A stretch of DNA of 11,182 bases from Candidatus Woesearchaeota archaeon. GTDB lineage: Archaea; Nanobdellota; Nanobdellia; Woesearchaeales; GW2011-AR4. Positions 1 through 5,737 of this stretch are shown piece after piece; positions within the stretch are counted from its first letter, which is position 1, and each line of letters opens with the position of its first letter. The notes beneath the pieces were generated by a model. That model was given only the letters and a program-made list of their open reading frames with translations, did no database searches and was not told where the DNA came from. The position numbers and the translations under genes are program-made. The DNA is taken from NCBI GenBank assembly GCA_016185955.1, contig JACPMQ010000064.1, positions 1-11,182 of the forward strand, written 5' to 3'.

Positions 1-4
1 TAAA

Positions 5-50
5 TATAGGAACGGAACATCTATTACGATTATTGACTTCCGTTCCTATA
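5..50. repeat. Hairpin A of left arm (13-bp perfect stem)
   Basis: TATAGGAACGGAA at 5-17 is perfectly complementary to TTCCGTTCCTATA at 38-50, leaving a 20-base loop (18-37). The right arm carries the identical palindrome at 10818-10863, loop included. The 20-base spacer is much longer than the 6-8 bp core of a tyrosine-recombinase site, so it reads as a cruciform or RNA hairpin rather than a dif- or FRT-like core. Confidence 0.85.
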
Positions 51-66
51 CTTTGTGTTCTCTAGC

Positions 67-112
67 ATAGTGGCGCAATAATTATTGTTCCATTATTTAG
101 TTGCGCCACTAT
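67..112. repeat. Hairpin B of left arm (12-bp perfect stem)
   Basis: ATAGTGGCGCAA at 67-78 pairs with TTGCGCCACTAT at 101-112 around a 22-base AT-rich loop (79-100). This is the most GC-rich part of an otherwise AT-rich arm. All four differences between the two arms within their first 124 bases fall in this loop; the stem bases are unchanged. Confidence 0.85.
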
Positions 113-185
113 ACGCACAAGCACTGAATTCGCAAAAACCCCACTTTTCGAGCAAAGTCCTGTTAGCAGTTACGCATTTACAACA

Positions 186-199
186 AAAATATTTATATA
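186..199 (+). promoter_or_regulatory. Archaeal TATA-box promoter for the PhoU-like gene, probably leaderless
   Basis: TTTATATA at 192-199 matches the archaeal TATA consensus and is preceded by an A-rich stretch that could serve as BRE. Its centre lies about 29 bases upstream of the ATG at 225. Transcription would therefore be expected to begin at or within a few bases of the start codon, giving a leaderless mRNA. In agreement, no Shine-Dalgarno-like sequence precedes that ATG. The promoter sits just inside the left repeat arm. It may also drive the ATP synthase genes if there is readthrough, because I see no strong second promoter before atpH. Confidence 0.65.
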
Positions 200-224
200 T
201 AGGCACTAAATACCCCATATTTAT

Positions 225-1097
225 ATGGAAATTAGAAACGTGCAGCAGACAGGTGACATGCATTACCTTTATCTGCCAACATCATGGTGCAGGCAAAATA
301 AAATAGGGGCAAAGTCAAAGGTAAGTTTAGAGACTAACAGCGACGGCTCTTTGGTTATTTCTGCGCAGCTTGTGGAAAAAAAGCCAAAGCATTTGAAATT
401 TAATATCTCTGAAGAGGAGCATGAAGTAGTCCATAAATTAATTGTAGCTTCTTACATAAGCCCTGCTTCCTCATTTGAAATAAATCTGGATAAGGAAATG
501 GACTTTACAAAGCTTTTGGACCAAAAAAGGCTGATAAGCCTTGAGTCAGTAGAGATTGACAAGAAGCAGATTACATGCGACGGAACTGTAACAGTATCTG
601 ATCCTGCCTCATTGCTTAAAACCATGGTTAAGAAAATAAAAAATATGATAATTGTCATATCAAAAAGCTATGATAAGGGCATTATAGAAAGATATGAAGA
701 CGAAATTGACAGAAGCAAGATGCTGATAGACAAATCAGTCATAAATTCCCTGACATTCGGCAAAAGCGCAAAATTGAAGAATATAGAACTTTACTACATT
801 TCATTAATATCCAAAGAGCTTGAAAAGATGGTAGACAGCTTAATACGGCTTGGCAGCAGCAACAAAAAATTTCTTGATGAAATCTCAAAGCCAATAGAAA
901 TGCTTCAGAATATTTTAGAGGACATACCAAAATTGGATCAGAAGCGCGCTATTGAATTTACAAAAGCTGTTGTGTCCATCAAGGAAACAGAAGTCAAGGA
1001 TGTTTTGACATATGACACAGCCGTCATAAGGCATAACTTTATAACATTAAGCGAGGTTATTATGGACTGGATGGTTACTTTAAAAATAGAAAACTAA
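225..1097 (+). CDS. PhoU-domain protein with AbrB/SpoVT-like N-terminus (putative phosphate-related regulator)
   Basis: The product has 290 residues. The N-terminal ~50 residues (MEIRNVQQTGDMHYLYLP, then SW near residue 20 and a DGSLVI segment) have the look of the swapped-hairpin AbrB/SpoVT DNA-binding domain that archaea commonly fuse to PhoU-like domains. The middle and C-terminal parts are largely helical, with an acidic, Lys-rich PhoU-like half at about 190-285. PhoU proteins modulate phosphate uptake and Pho signalling; the archaeal AbrB-PhoU versions are usually annotated as phosphate uptake regulators, though their targets are mostly untested. Here there is no pst transporter beside it, and its neighbour is the ATP synthase, the main phosphate-consuming enzyme of energy metabolism. 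A regulatory link is inference. The start at 225 fits the TATA spacing and the domain boundary. Family assignment is by eye. Confidence 0.75.
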   Translation: MEIRNVQQTGDMHYLYLPTSWCRQNKIGAKSKVSLETNSDGSLVISAQLVEKKPKHLKFNISEEEHEVVHKLIVASYISPASSFEINLDKEMDFTKLLDQKRLISLESVEIDKKQITCDGTVTVSDPASLLKTMVKKIKNMIIVISKSYDKGIIERYEDEIDRSKMLIDKSVINSLTFGKSAKLKNIELYYISLISKELEKMVDSLIRLGSSNKKFLDEISKPIEMLQNILEDIPKLDQKRAIEFTKAVVSIKETEVKDVLTYDTAVIRHNFITLSEVIMDWMVTLKIEN

Positions 1098-1117
1098 ATA
1101 GCTTTTATAGGCTATTT
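1096..1117 (+). terminator. Weak hairpin after the PhoU-like gene (possible partial terminator)
   Basis: AAATAGC (1096-1102) pairs with GCTATTT (1111-1117) around an 8-base loop, directly after the stop codon, and is followed by AT-rich sequence with short T runs (1121-1129). The stem is only 7 bp and AT-rich, so partial termination or simple mRNA end protection are both possible. The 63-base gap to atpH contains no convincing TATA box; the ATTTTATTA stretch at about 1122-1130 is the best but poor candidate. Confidence 0.25.
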
Positions 1118-1160
1118 ACATTATTTTATTAAACCAATGTGAAAGCTGCGTGATAAACAG

Positions 1161-1523
1161 ATGTCAAAAGATACCAAAGATATCGAAACAAAAGTGAATA
1201 AGGAAAACAGCATACTTGCTGAAATAAGAAATGCTGAACAGGAAGCAGAGAGCATTATACACAAGGCTGAAATTGAAAAAGAGAGAATCCTGCAGGAAGC
1301 ATCCAAGAATTCTTCTGTTTTACTTGCTGAAGGCAAAGAAGAAATAAGAAAACTTCAGGAAAAAAGGATTGCTGACTTAAAGGAAAAACTTAAGCTAATG
1401 AAAGGGGAAAAAATCGCAGAAGGCAAAACTGCAATAAAACAGCTTAAATTAAAATCAGAAAGGAATTTGCAAAAGGCAGTTGACTTTGTCCTTAAGAAAA
1501 TTGATGAAATGGTAATGATATGA
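1161..1523 (+). CDS. atpH: A-type ATP synthase subunit H (peripheral stalk)
   Basis: This 120-residue, highly charged protein is almost entirely coiled coil: Glu/Lys/Ala-rich heptads run from about residue 15 to 110, for example EIRNAEQEAESIIHKAEIEK. In A-type ATPases subunit H (also called AhaH or G) pairs with subunit E to form the peripheral stalks that hold the A3B3 head against rotation and anchor it to subunit I. The size is close to the usual ~105 residues. Sequence alone would not distinguish such a coiled coil, but its place as first gene before atpI in an H-I-K-E-C-F-A-B-D array makes the call secure. A GTGAT at 1150-1154, six bases before the ATG, can pair with the 3' end of 16S rRNA. 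Confidence 0.88.
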   Translation: MSKDTKDIETKVNKENSILAEIRNAEQEAESIIHKAEIEKERILQEASKNSSVLLAEGKEEIRKLQEKRIADLKEKLKLMKGEKIAEGKTAIKQLKLKSERNLQKAVDFVLKKIDEMVMI

Positions 1524-1542
1524 TGTAACGAGATGATATAAA

Positions 1543-3405
1543 ATGCTTATTCCAGATGCTATGAACAGGGTGCTTATAGCAGGCCCTAAAAAAATGCAAA
1601 AAAGCGTGATTAGAGAGCTTCATAAACTGAAAATAATTCATATTGTCGAGCATTCAAGGAATGAGCTGGCTGATATAGGAGCTCCGTTAGAAAATGCAGG
1701 AAAGCTTTCCGAGATACTTGTGAAAGTAAGGGCTTTGATTGCAGAGATGAATCTTAAAAAAGAGGATGATTTCATCAGCAATCGGCCGATGCAAGAGCTT
1801 AGTGAAGTTGAGGCTGAAGTTAATAAATTAAATGAGGAAATCCGCGCAAAAAGCGAAGAAATTAAAAAAATAGAAGAGCTAACAGCTAAAGAAACTGCAA
1901 TTCGACAGGAACTTGAAATTTTAAAAGATGTTAACATAAATTTGGAAGATATTGCAAATTATAAAACATTAGCCTATTTTCATGGCCATTTAAGGGATGA
2001 AAGCAAATTGCTTGCGTTAAAAAATGAATTGCAAAAAGCAACAAAAAAGTTTATGATTCTTGACGCTGAAGCCAAAGGAAAAAGGTTTGTTATACTATTT
2101 GTTGATGTTAAACATAAAGACCATGCAAACTTGATTTTAAGCAAGCTTGATTTCGCAGCTGTAAATTTTGTTTATATAAGCTCCCTTTCGGGAAATGCCT
2201 CAGCCAACTTAAAGGAAACGGAAAAAAGGTTATTGGTTTATGAAACTGAGAAAAAGAGAATAGCAGAGCAAATTAATCTGCTCGGGCAAAAAAATAAAAG
2301 CATGCTTTGGTCTTATGAAAAATTTCTTGGCGGAGAGCTTGAGAAGGCAGAAGCCCCATTAAAGTTTGCAGCCACAAAAAGTACATTTCTTATAAAAGGA
2401 TGGATCCCAAAAAATGAGCTTAATCTAGCGGCTGAAAAATTAAAACAGGCAACTAACGACACTCTGTTTATACATTATGAGGATGCAAAGAAAAATGACA
2501 AGGTGCCTATTAAGCTTAACAACCCAAGAAGCATAAAGCCTTTTGAGTTTTTCCTTGATATGTACACTATGCCAACACACAAGGAGTTTGATCCTACATT
2601 CTTTCTTTTTTTGACATTCCCGCTGCTTTTTGGATTTATGCTGGGAGATTTTGGCTATGGAATAGTTACCTTAATAACGTTTATTCTGCTTAAAGGATTT
2701 ATTCCGAAGGCAAGAAATTTTTTTAATATCCTTATTTTTGCGTCTGTTGCAACCATATTTTTTGGGTTGTTGTTTGGAGAATTTTTTGGATATGAGCATA
2801 TAGGCAGTTTTGAGCTTCCTCAGATACTTTCAAGGAGCCATCAAATTCAGCAGTTGATGTATCTTGCAGTTGCTGTAGGGATTTTGCATATAAACTTAGG
2901 GCTTGTAATAGGCTTTTTTAATGAATTGAAATCGCATGGGCTCATGCATGCAGTATTTGCAAAATTAGGATGGATTGTGCTGCAAATAGGAATTGCGCTC
3001 CTTGCATTATCATACTTTAATTTTTTAAGTATCCCCTTATATGTTGGGATAATATTTTTTGTTTTATCATTGATAATGCTGTTCAAAGGAGAAGGCATTA
3101 AAGGCTTAATTGAGCTTCCCGGAATATTCAGCAATACGCTGTCATATGCAAGGCTTATGGCAATAGGGCTTTCTTCTGTGAAGCTTGCAGAAGTAATAAA
3201 CGAATCTGCAGGAGAAATGTTTCATGGAAACATTTTTTTGATATTAACCGGAGTGCTTTTGCTTGTTATAGGGCACATAATAAATATAGGGCTTGGAATA
3301 ATGGGAAGCTTCCTGCATTCATTAAGACTGCATTATGTTGAATTTTTCACAAAGTTTTTTGAAGGCGGCGCTAAAAAATATGCTCCTTTCGGAGAAAATA
3401 AGTAA
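1543..3405 (+). CDS. atpI: A-type ATP synthase subunit I (a-like membrane stator)
   Basis: The product has 620 residues. Residues 1 to about 340 are the cytoplasmic arm, with two long charged coiled-coil stretches (about 65-125 and 225-265) that contact the peripheral stalks. From about residue 350 (FFLFLTFPLLFGFMLGDFGY) to 605 the protein is a multi-span membrane domain. It forms the two ion half-channels beside the c-ring. The essential arginine of the family is seen in SYARLMAIGL (Arg537); a second conserved Arg occurs in HSLRLHYVEFF (Arg595), followed by the typical C-terminal FF.GG...Y.PF signature. Length is slightly short of the usual ~650 residues but no conserved block is missing. 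It starts 19 bases after atpH, behind GATGAT at 1532-1537, so the two are very likely cotranscribed. Confidence 0.96.
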   Translation: MLIPDAMNRVLIAGPKKMQKSVIRELHKLKIIHIVEHSRNELADIGAPLENAGKLSEILVKVRALIAEMNLKKEDDFISNRPMQELSEVEAEVNKLNEEIRAKSEEIKKIEELTAKETAIRQELEILKDVNINLEDIANYKTLAYFHGHLRDESKLLALKNELQKATKKFMILDAEAKGKRFVILFVDVKHKDHANLILSKLDFAAVNFVYISSLSGNASANLKETEKRLLVYETEKKRIAEQINLLGQKNKSMLWSYEKFLGGELEKAEAPLKFAATKSTFLIKGWIPKNELNLAAEKLKQATNDTLFIHYEDAKKNDKVPIKLNNPRSIKPFEFFLDMYTMPTHKEFDPTFFLFLTFPLLFGFMLGDFGYGIVTLITFILLKGFIPKARNFFNILIFASVATIFFGLLFGEFFGYEHIGSFELPQILSRSHQIQQLMYLAVAVGILHINLGLVIGFFNELKSHGLMHAVFAKLGWIVLQIGIALLALSYFNFLSIPLYVGIIFFVLSLIMLFKGEGIKGLIELPGIFSNTLSYARLMAIGLSSVKLAEVINESAGEMFHGNIFLILTGVLLLVIGHIINIGLGIMGSFLHSLRLHYVEFFTKFFEGGAKKYAPFGENK

Positions 3406-3430
3406 TAAATAAGACAAAACTAAAAAGTAA

Positions 3431-3436
3431 GGAGGT
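3431..3436 (+). promoter_or_regulatory. Consensus Shine-Dalgarno GGAGGT before atpK
   Basis: GGAGGT lies 7 bases before the atpK ATG and is the only full-strength SD I see before a gene in this operon; the others are partial (GTGAT, GGTGAT, GGTG) or absent. Subunit K is needed in roughly ten copies per complex, so a strong ribosome site specifically here fits known stoichiometry. Functional effect is inferred. Confidence 0.8.
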
Positions 3437-3443
3437 AAATAAA

Positions 3444-3674
3444 ATGGCAATGGATTTATCCACTGGATTAATTGCATTAAGCTCTGCAGTAGCTATAGCT
3501 ACAAGCGCTTTTGCAGCAGCTTGGGCAGAAAAAGCAATAGGAGTAGCGGCAATAGGGGCAATGGCTGAAAAGGAAGAATTGTTTGGTAAAGGATTAATCC
3601 TTACAGTTATTCCCGAAACTATTGTTATTTTTGGCTTGGTTATTGCAATAATGATATTAGGGATAGCAGGCTAA
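3444..3674 (+). CDS. atpK: A-type ATP synthase subunit K (c-ring proteolipid)
   Basis: This 76-residue protein has two membrane helices (about 7-40 and 48-75) joined by a short polar loop, AEKEELFGKG. It forms the rotor ring that carries the coupling ion. The ion-binding carboxylate is Glu58 in helix 2 (VIPETIVIFGLVIA). Helix 1 has AAWAEKAIG with Glu29 exactly 29 residues before Glu58. As I recall, that is the spacing of Gln110 to Glu139 in the Enterococcus hirae Na+ ring, where the helix-1 ligand is Gln. A Glu here suggests a two-carboxylate site; Thr59 follows Glu58 as in Na+ motifs, but a Tyr five residues on is replaced by Phe63. Ion specificity (H+ or Na+) cannot be settled from sequence. 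It is a single-hairpin, unduplicated proteolipid. A strong SD precedes it. Confidence 0.96.
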   Translation: MAMDLSTGLIALSSAVAIATSAFAAAWAEKAIGVAAIGAMAEKEELFGKGLILTVIPETIVIFGLVIAIMILGIAG

Positions 3675-3685
3675 TTTAGTTGAAA

Positions 3686-4282
3686 ATGGGGCTTGAAAGA
3701 GTAAAGGAAGAAATACTAAGCAGTGCAAAGAAGCACGCAGAATCCTTGATTATTGAAGCAAAGAATGCTGCTGCAAAGATAAAAAAAGACGCAGAAAAAA
3801 AAATTGAGGAAATAAAAAATAAAAGCAGCGAAGAGACAAAAAATGCATTTGAGCTGATGAAAAAACAGGAATTGGCTTCGGCAGAAATGGAGCTTAAAAA
3901 AATGCTGCTGGACGCTAAAATGGGCGTTATTAACAGCGTTTTTACCGGAGCCGGAGAAATAATTGCAGCTTTAAGCGACAAGAAACGCTCAGAGCACATA
4001 AAAAGGCTTGCGGACAAAGCAAACAAAGACATTGAGGTAAAATATGTTTACTGCAACAGGAAAGACATAAAGCACTTAGCTGGAAAACAATTTGAGGTTA
4101 AGGAAACAGGCATATCAGCAGGAATAATAGCGGAAAACAAGGAAAAAACAATAAGGGTTGATTACAGTTTTGAGACTATGCTTCAAAGCATAAAGGAGTC
4201 TAAATTAGAGGAAATAAATAAAATTTTGTTTGTTGAAGATGGAAAGTCTGATAAAAAGGGCAAAGAACCCCAAAAAAATTAG
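3686..4282 (+). CDS. atpE: A-type ATP synthase subunit E (peripheral stalk)
   Basis: From ATG 3686 the product has 198 residues. The N-terminal ~85 residues are a long Lys/Glu/Ala coiled coil (starting MGLERVKEEILSSAKKHAES) that pairs with subunit H. The C-terminal half is the globular domain that caps the stalk at the top of the A/B head, ending with the amphipathic VDYSFETMLQSIKE segment typical of the family. A TTG at 3680 is an alternative start adding two residues; neither has a clear SD. I prefer ATG because the family usually opens with M-G-L-E-like residues. The gene starts 11 bases after atpK stops and overlaps atpC by 44 bases, implying tight translational coupling. Confidence 0.93.
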   Translation: MGLERVKEEILSSAKKHAESLIIEAKNAAAKIKKDAEKKIEEIKNKSSEETKNAFELMKKQELASAEMELKKMLLDAKMGVINSVFTGAGEIIAALSDKKRSEHIKRLADKANKDIEVKYVYCNRKDIKHLAGKQFEVKETGISAGIIAENKEKTIRVDYSFETMLQSIKESKLEEINKILFVEDGKSDKKGKEPQKN

Positions 4283-5342
4283 GCTTGGGTTTTACCCATA
4301 CACCTATGTAAGGACAGTGGTAATGCGCAGTTTTCTCTTCAAGATGGAAGACTACCATAAAATGCTTAAGATGGGCTTTAATGAAATTGCAAAGTTCTTG
4401 CAGGATTCCTATTACCAAAATGAGATAAATGAGTTAGCCCGCGAATATTCAGGAGCTAACTTATTAGAGAGGGCATTAAACAAGGCTCTGGAAAATTCAT
4501 TTGAAAAACTTATAAGAATATCATCAGAGCAACTGCAGGTATTGATTAAAGAATATCTAAAAAGAAAGGATATAGAAGACATAAAAACAATAATAAGGGG
4601 AAAATTCACTAATGCGGATGAGAAAGCAATTATCAGCTCTTTGGCTGCTGCAGGAACTTTAAGCCGTGAATATCTAATGTCTCTTACAAGAAAAGAGTCA
4701 ATAGAAAAGGTGCTTGCAGACTCTATTTTAAAAGACAATGAAATAACGAGTTTTGAGCTTTTAAAAGATGGATTAAGGGAATTGAATGAAAAAAATACTT
4801 TGGCAGGCATTGAAAATACGCTCGATAGGTATTATTATGAGCATCTGCTTGATTTTTCAGCGAGGCTGCCGAAGCAAGGCGCATTATTCAAGGATTTTTT
4901 GCTAAATGAAATTTATATACTAAATCTGCTGACTTTGTTCAGGATGAAAAGGTCAAATGTTGACAAAAAAATAATTAAAAGCTTTCTTATCTTATCAGGC
5001 GACAATTTAAAAGATTCAAAAATATCCAGTTTGGCGGAAATTGATAATATTAATGAGCTTCAAAAGGCTCTTGAAAAAACTCCTTATGCAGAAATTATTG
5101 CAAAAGGCATTGGGGAATTCAAAAAAAATGGCTCGCTAATGAGCCTTGAAATTGAGCTTTACAAATATCTTTTGAAAAAATCAATCTTATTGCTGCATCA
5201 GCATCCTCTGACAATTGATGTTATTTTAGGCTATATGTTTGCAAAAGACATTGAAGTAAGAAACTTGAAAATACTTGTGAAGGGAAAGCAGCTTGGCTTA
5301 AGCAATGATTTTATTGAAAGCCAGTTGGTGTTTTGGCAATGA
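4239..5342 (+). CDS. atpC: A-type ATP synthase subunit C (d-like rotor socket)
   Basis: The product has 367 residues and is all-helical, homologous to V-ATPase subunit d. This funnel-shaped protein sits on the c-ring and receives the D/F shaft. Recognisable are the N-terminal FYPYTYVRT segment, the ED-Y-K-L/M-L-motif region (MEDYHKMLKMGFNEIAKFL), and repeated internal blocks of the form 'LKRKDIEDIKTIIRGKF' and 'EIYILNLLTLFRMKR' that match its threefold pseudo-repeat. ATG 4239 is chosen: it is the first ATG, gives the short N-terminal extension usual in this family, and lies inside atpE (44-base overlap). Two in-frame TTG codons just upstream are less likely. The last few codons and the TGA at 5340-5342 appear to lie within, or at the edge of, an inserted repeat element, so the extreme C-terminus (VFWQ) may be derived from it. 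Confidence 0.93.
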   Translation: MESLIKRAKNPKKIRLGFYPYTYVRTVVMRSFLFKMEDYHKMLKMGFNEIAKFLQDSYYQNEINELAREYSGANLLERALNKALENSFEKLIRISSEQLQVLIKEYLKRKDIEDIKTIIRGKFTNADEKAIISSLAAAGTLSREYLMSLTRKESIEKVLADSILKDNEITSFELLKDGLRELNEKNTLAGIENTLDRYYYEHLLDFSARLPKQGALFKDFLLNEIYILNLLTLFRMKRSNVDKKIIKSFLILSGDNLKDSKISSLAEIDNINELQKALEKTPYAEIIAKGIGEFKKNGSLMSLEIELYKYLLKKSILLLHQHPLTIDVILGYMFAKDIEVRNLKILVKGKQLGLSNDFIESQLVFWQ

Positions 5343-5425
5343 CGACCAACGGCCAAAGCAAAGCAATGCCAAATTATAAAAATTCCGCCGTTCTACGAAC
5401 GGCGGAATTTTTAAGTGGGGTTTTT
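5337..5425 (+). repeat. Repeat element inserted between atpC and atpF
   Basis: Bases 5337-5375 (beginning CAATGACGACCAACGG) match 11064-11102 at 36 of 39 positions. In both places this block is followed by a hairpin of the same type (AAAAATTCCGC stem). In the downstream copy 21 extra bases lie between block and hairpin. After the hairpin, AAGTGGGGTTTTT (5413-5425) is the reverse complement of 134-146 at the inner end of the left inverted-repeat arm. The element therefore combines modules seen elsewhere in the window. It fills the whole atpC-atpF gap and includes the atpC stop codon. Being present in a noncoding position downstream as well, it is not ATP-synthase-specific sequence. Confidence 0.82.
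5378..5412 (+). terminator. Terminator-like hairpin inside the ATP synthase operon
   Basis: AAAAATTCCGCCGTTC (5378-5393) pairs perfectly with GAACGGCGGAATTTTT (5397-5412) around a 3-base loop. This 16-bp stem has a GC-rich upper part and ends in five T. Being symmetric, it could act on either strand. It begins 35 bases after the atpC stop and ends 16 bases before the atpF ATG. It resembles an intrinsic terminator, although archaeal RNA polymerase relies mainly on T-runs, so partial termination, mRNA processing or 3'-end protection of an HIKEC transcript are all possible. The stem is part of the repeat element. Confidence 0.6.
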
Positions 5426-5428
5426 ACA

Positions 5429-5728
5429 ATGTTAAAAACAGCAGTTATAGGAAGCAATGAATTTATTGTGGGGTTTCAATTAGCTGGAATTAAAAATACT
5501 GTTGAAATAAGCAGCAAGCCTTTTAATGATATACAGGAATTAAAAGGCAGAAAAGACCTTGGAATTGTGATTATTGAGGAAACAATACTGGAAAATTTAG
5601 AAAAGCATCAGCGCGTTAAAGTTGAGGACTCTGTTGAGCCTGTTTTTATTCCTGTTTCAGCAAAGGTTGAGCATGACAGCTTAAGAAGGCTAATTAAAAA
5701 ATCAGTAGGCGTGGATTTATGGAAATAA
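5429..5728 (+). CDS. atpF: A-type ATP synthase subunit F (central shaft)
   Basis: This 99-residue Rossmann-like protein has a first strand TAVIGSNEFIVGFQLAGI, a central strand LGIVIIEE and a C-terminal helix with SLRRLIKKSVGVDL. These are typical of subunit F, which binds subunit D and protrudes from the central shaft in the cytoplasm. The family length is about 100 residues. ATG 5429 is chosen because an upstream in-frame extension to 5333 would translate through the inserted repeat and hairpin and give no family-like sequence. The leader before the ATG (AAGTGGGGTTTTTACA) is repeat-derived and contains only a poor SD (GTGGGG), so translation may be set by the inserted element. It ends 9 bases before atpA. 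Confidence 0.93.
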   Translation: MLKTAVIGSNEFIVGFQLAGIKNTVEISSKPFNDIQELKGRKDLGIVIIEETILENLEKHQRVKVEDSVEPVFIPVSAKVEHDSLRRLIKKSVGVDLWK

Positions 5729-5737
5729 GGTGATAAA

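Larger units (their letters stand above)
1..141. repeat. Left arm of a ~140-bp long inverted repeat flanking the gene cluster
   Basis: This stretch is the reverse complement of 10726-10867. The first 80 bases match without a difference, and bases 1-124 match 10744-10867 with four mismatches (82, 87, 88, 91). Similarity then continues to 141 with a few changes and one indel. The arm is made of two imperfect palindromes (5-50 and 67-112) followed by a tail, CGCACAAGCAC...AAAAACCCC, parts of which recur elsewhere in the window. There is no ORF inside it. It starts at base 1, so its true outer end and any target-site duplication cannot be seen. It could be an interspersed non-autonomous (MITE/REP-like) element present twice in opposite orientation, or the terminal repeats of one larger unit. 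Confidence 0.93.

Noticed and set aside
41..65. Similarity to the yeast FRT site: GTTCCTATACTTT, and AAAGTATAGGAAC near CTAGA in the right arm.
   Set aside because: Only one 13-base arm matches. The second inverted arm and the 8-bp core of FRT are absent, and no FLP-like recombinase is encoded here. Taken as chance resemblance within a natural repeat.
85..306. 73-codon open frame upstream of and overlapping the PhoU-like gene.
   Set aside because: It starts inside the repeat arm loop, overlaps the better-supported gene start, and has no family-like features.
5333..5428. Upstream extension of atpF as a longer protein.
   Set aside because: The extension translates the inserted repeat and hairpin; subunit F proteins start near the ATG at 5429 and have about 100 residues.
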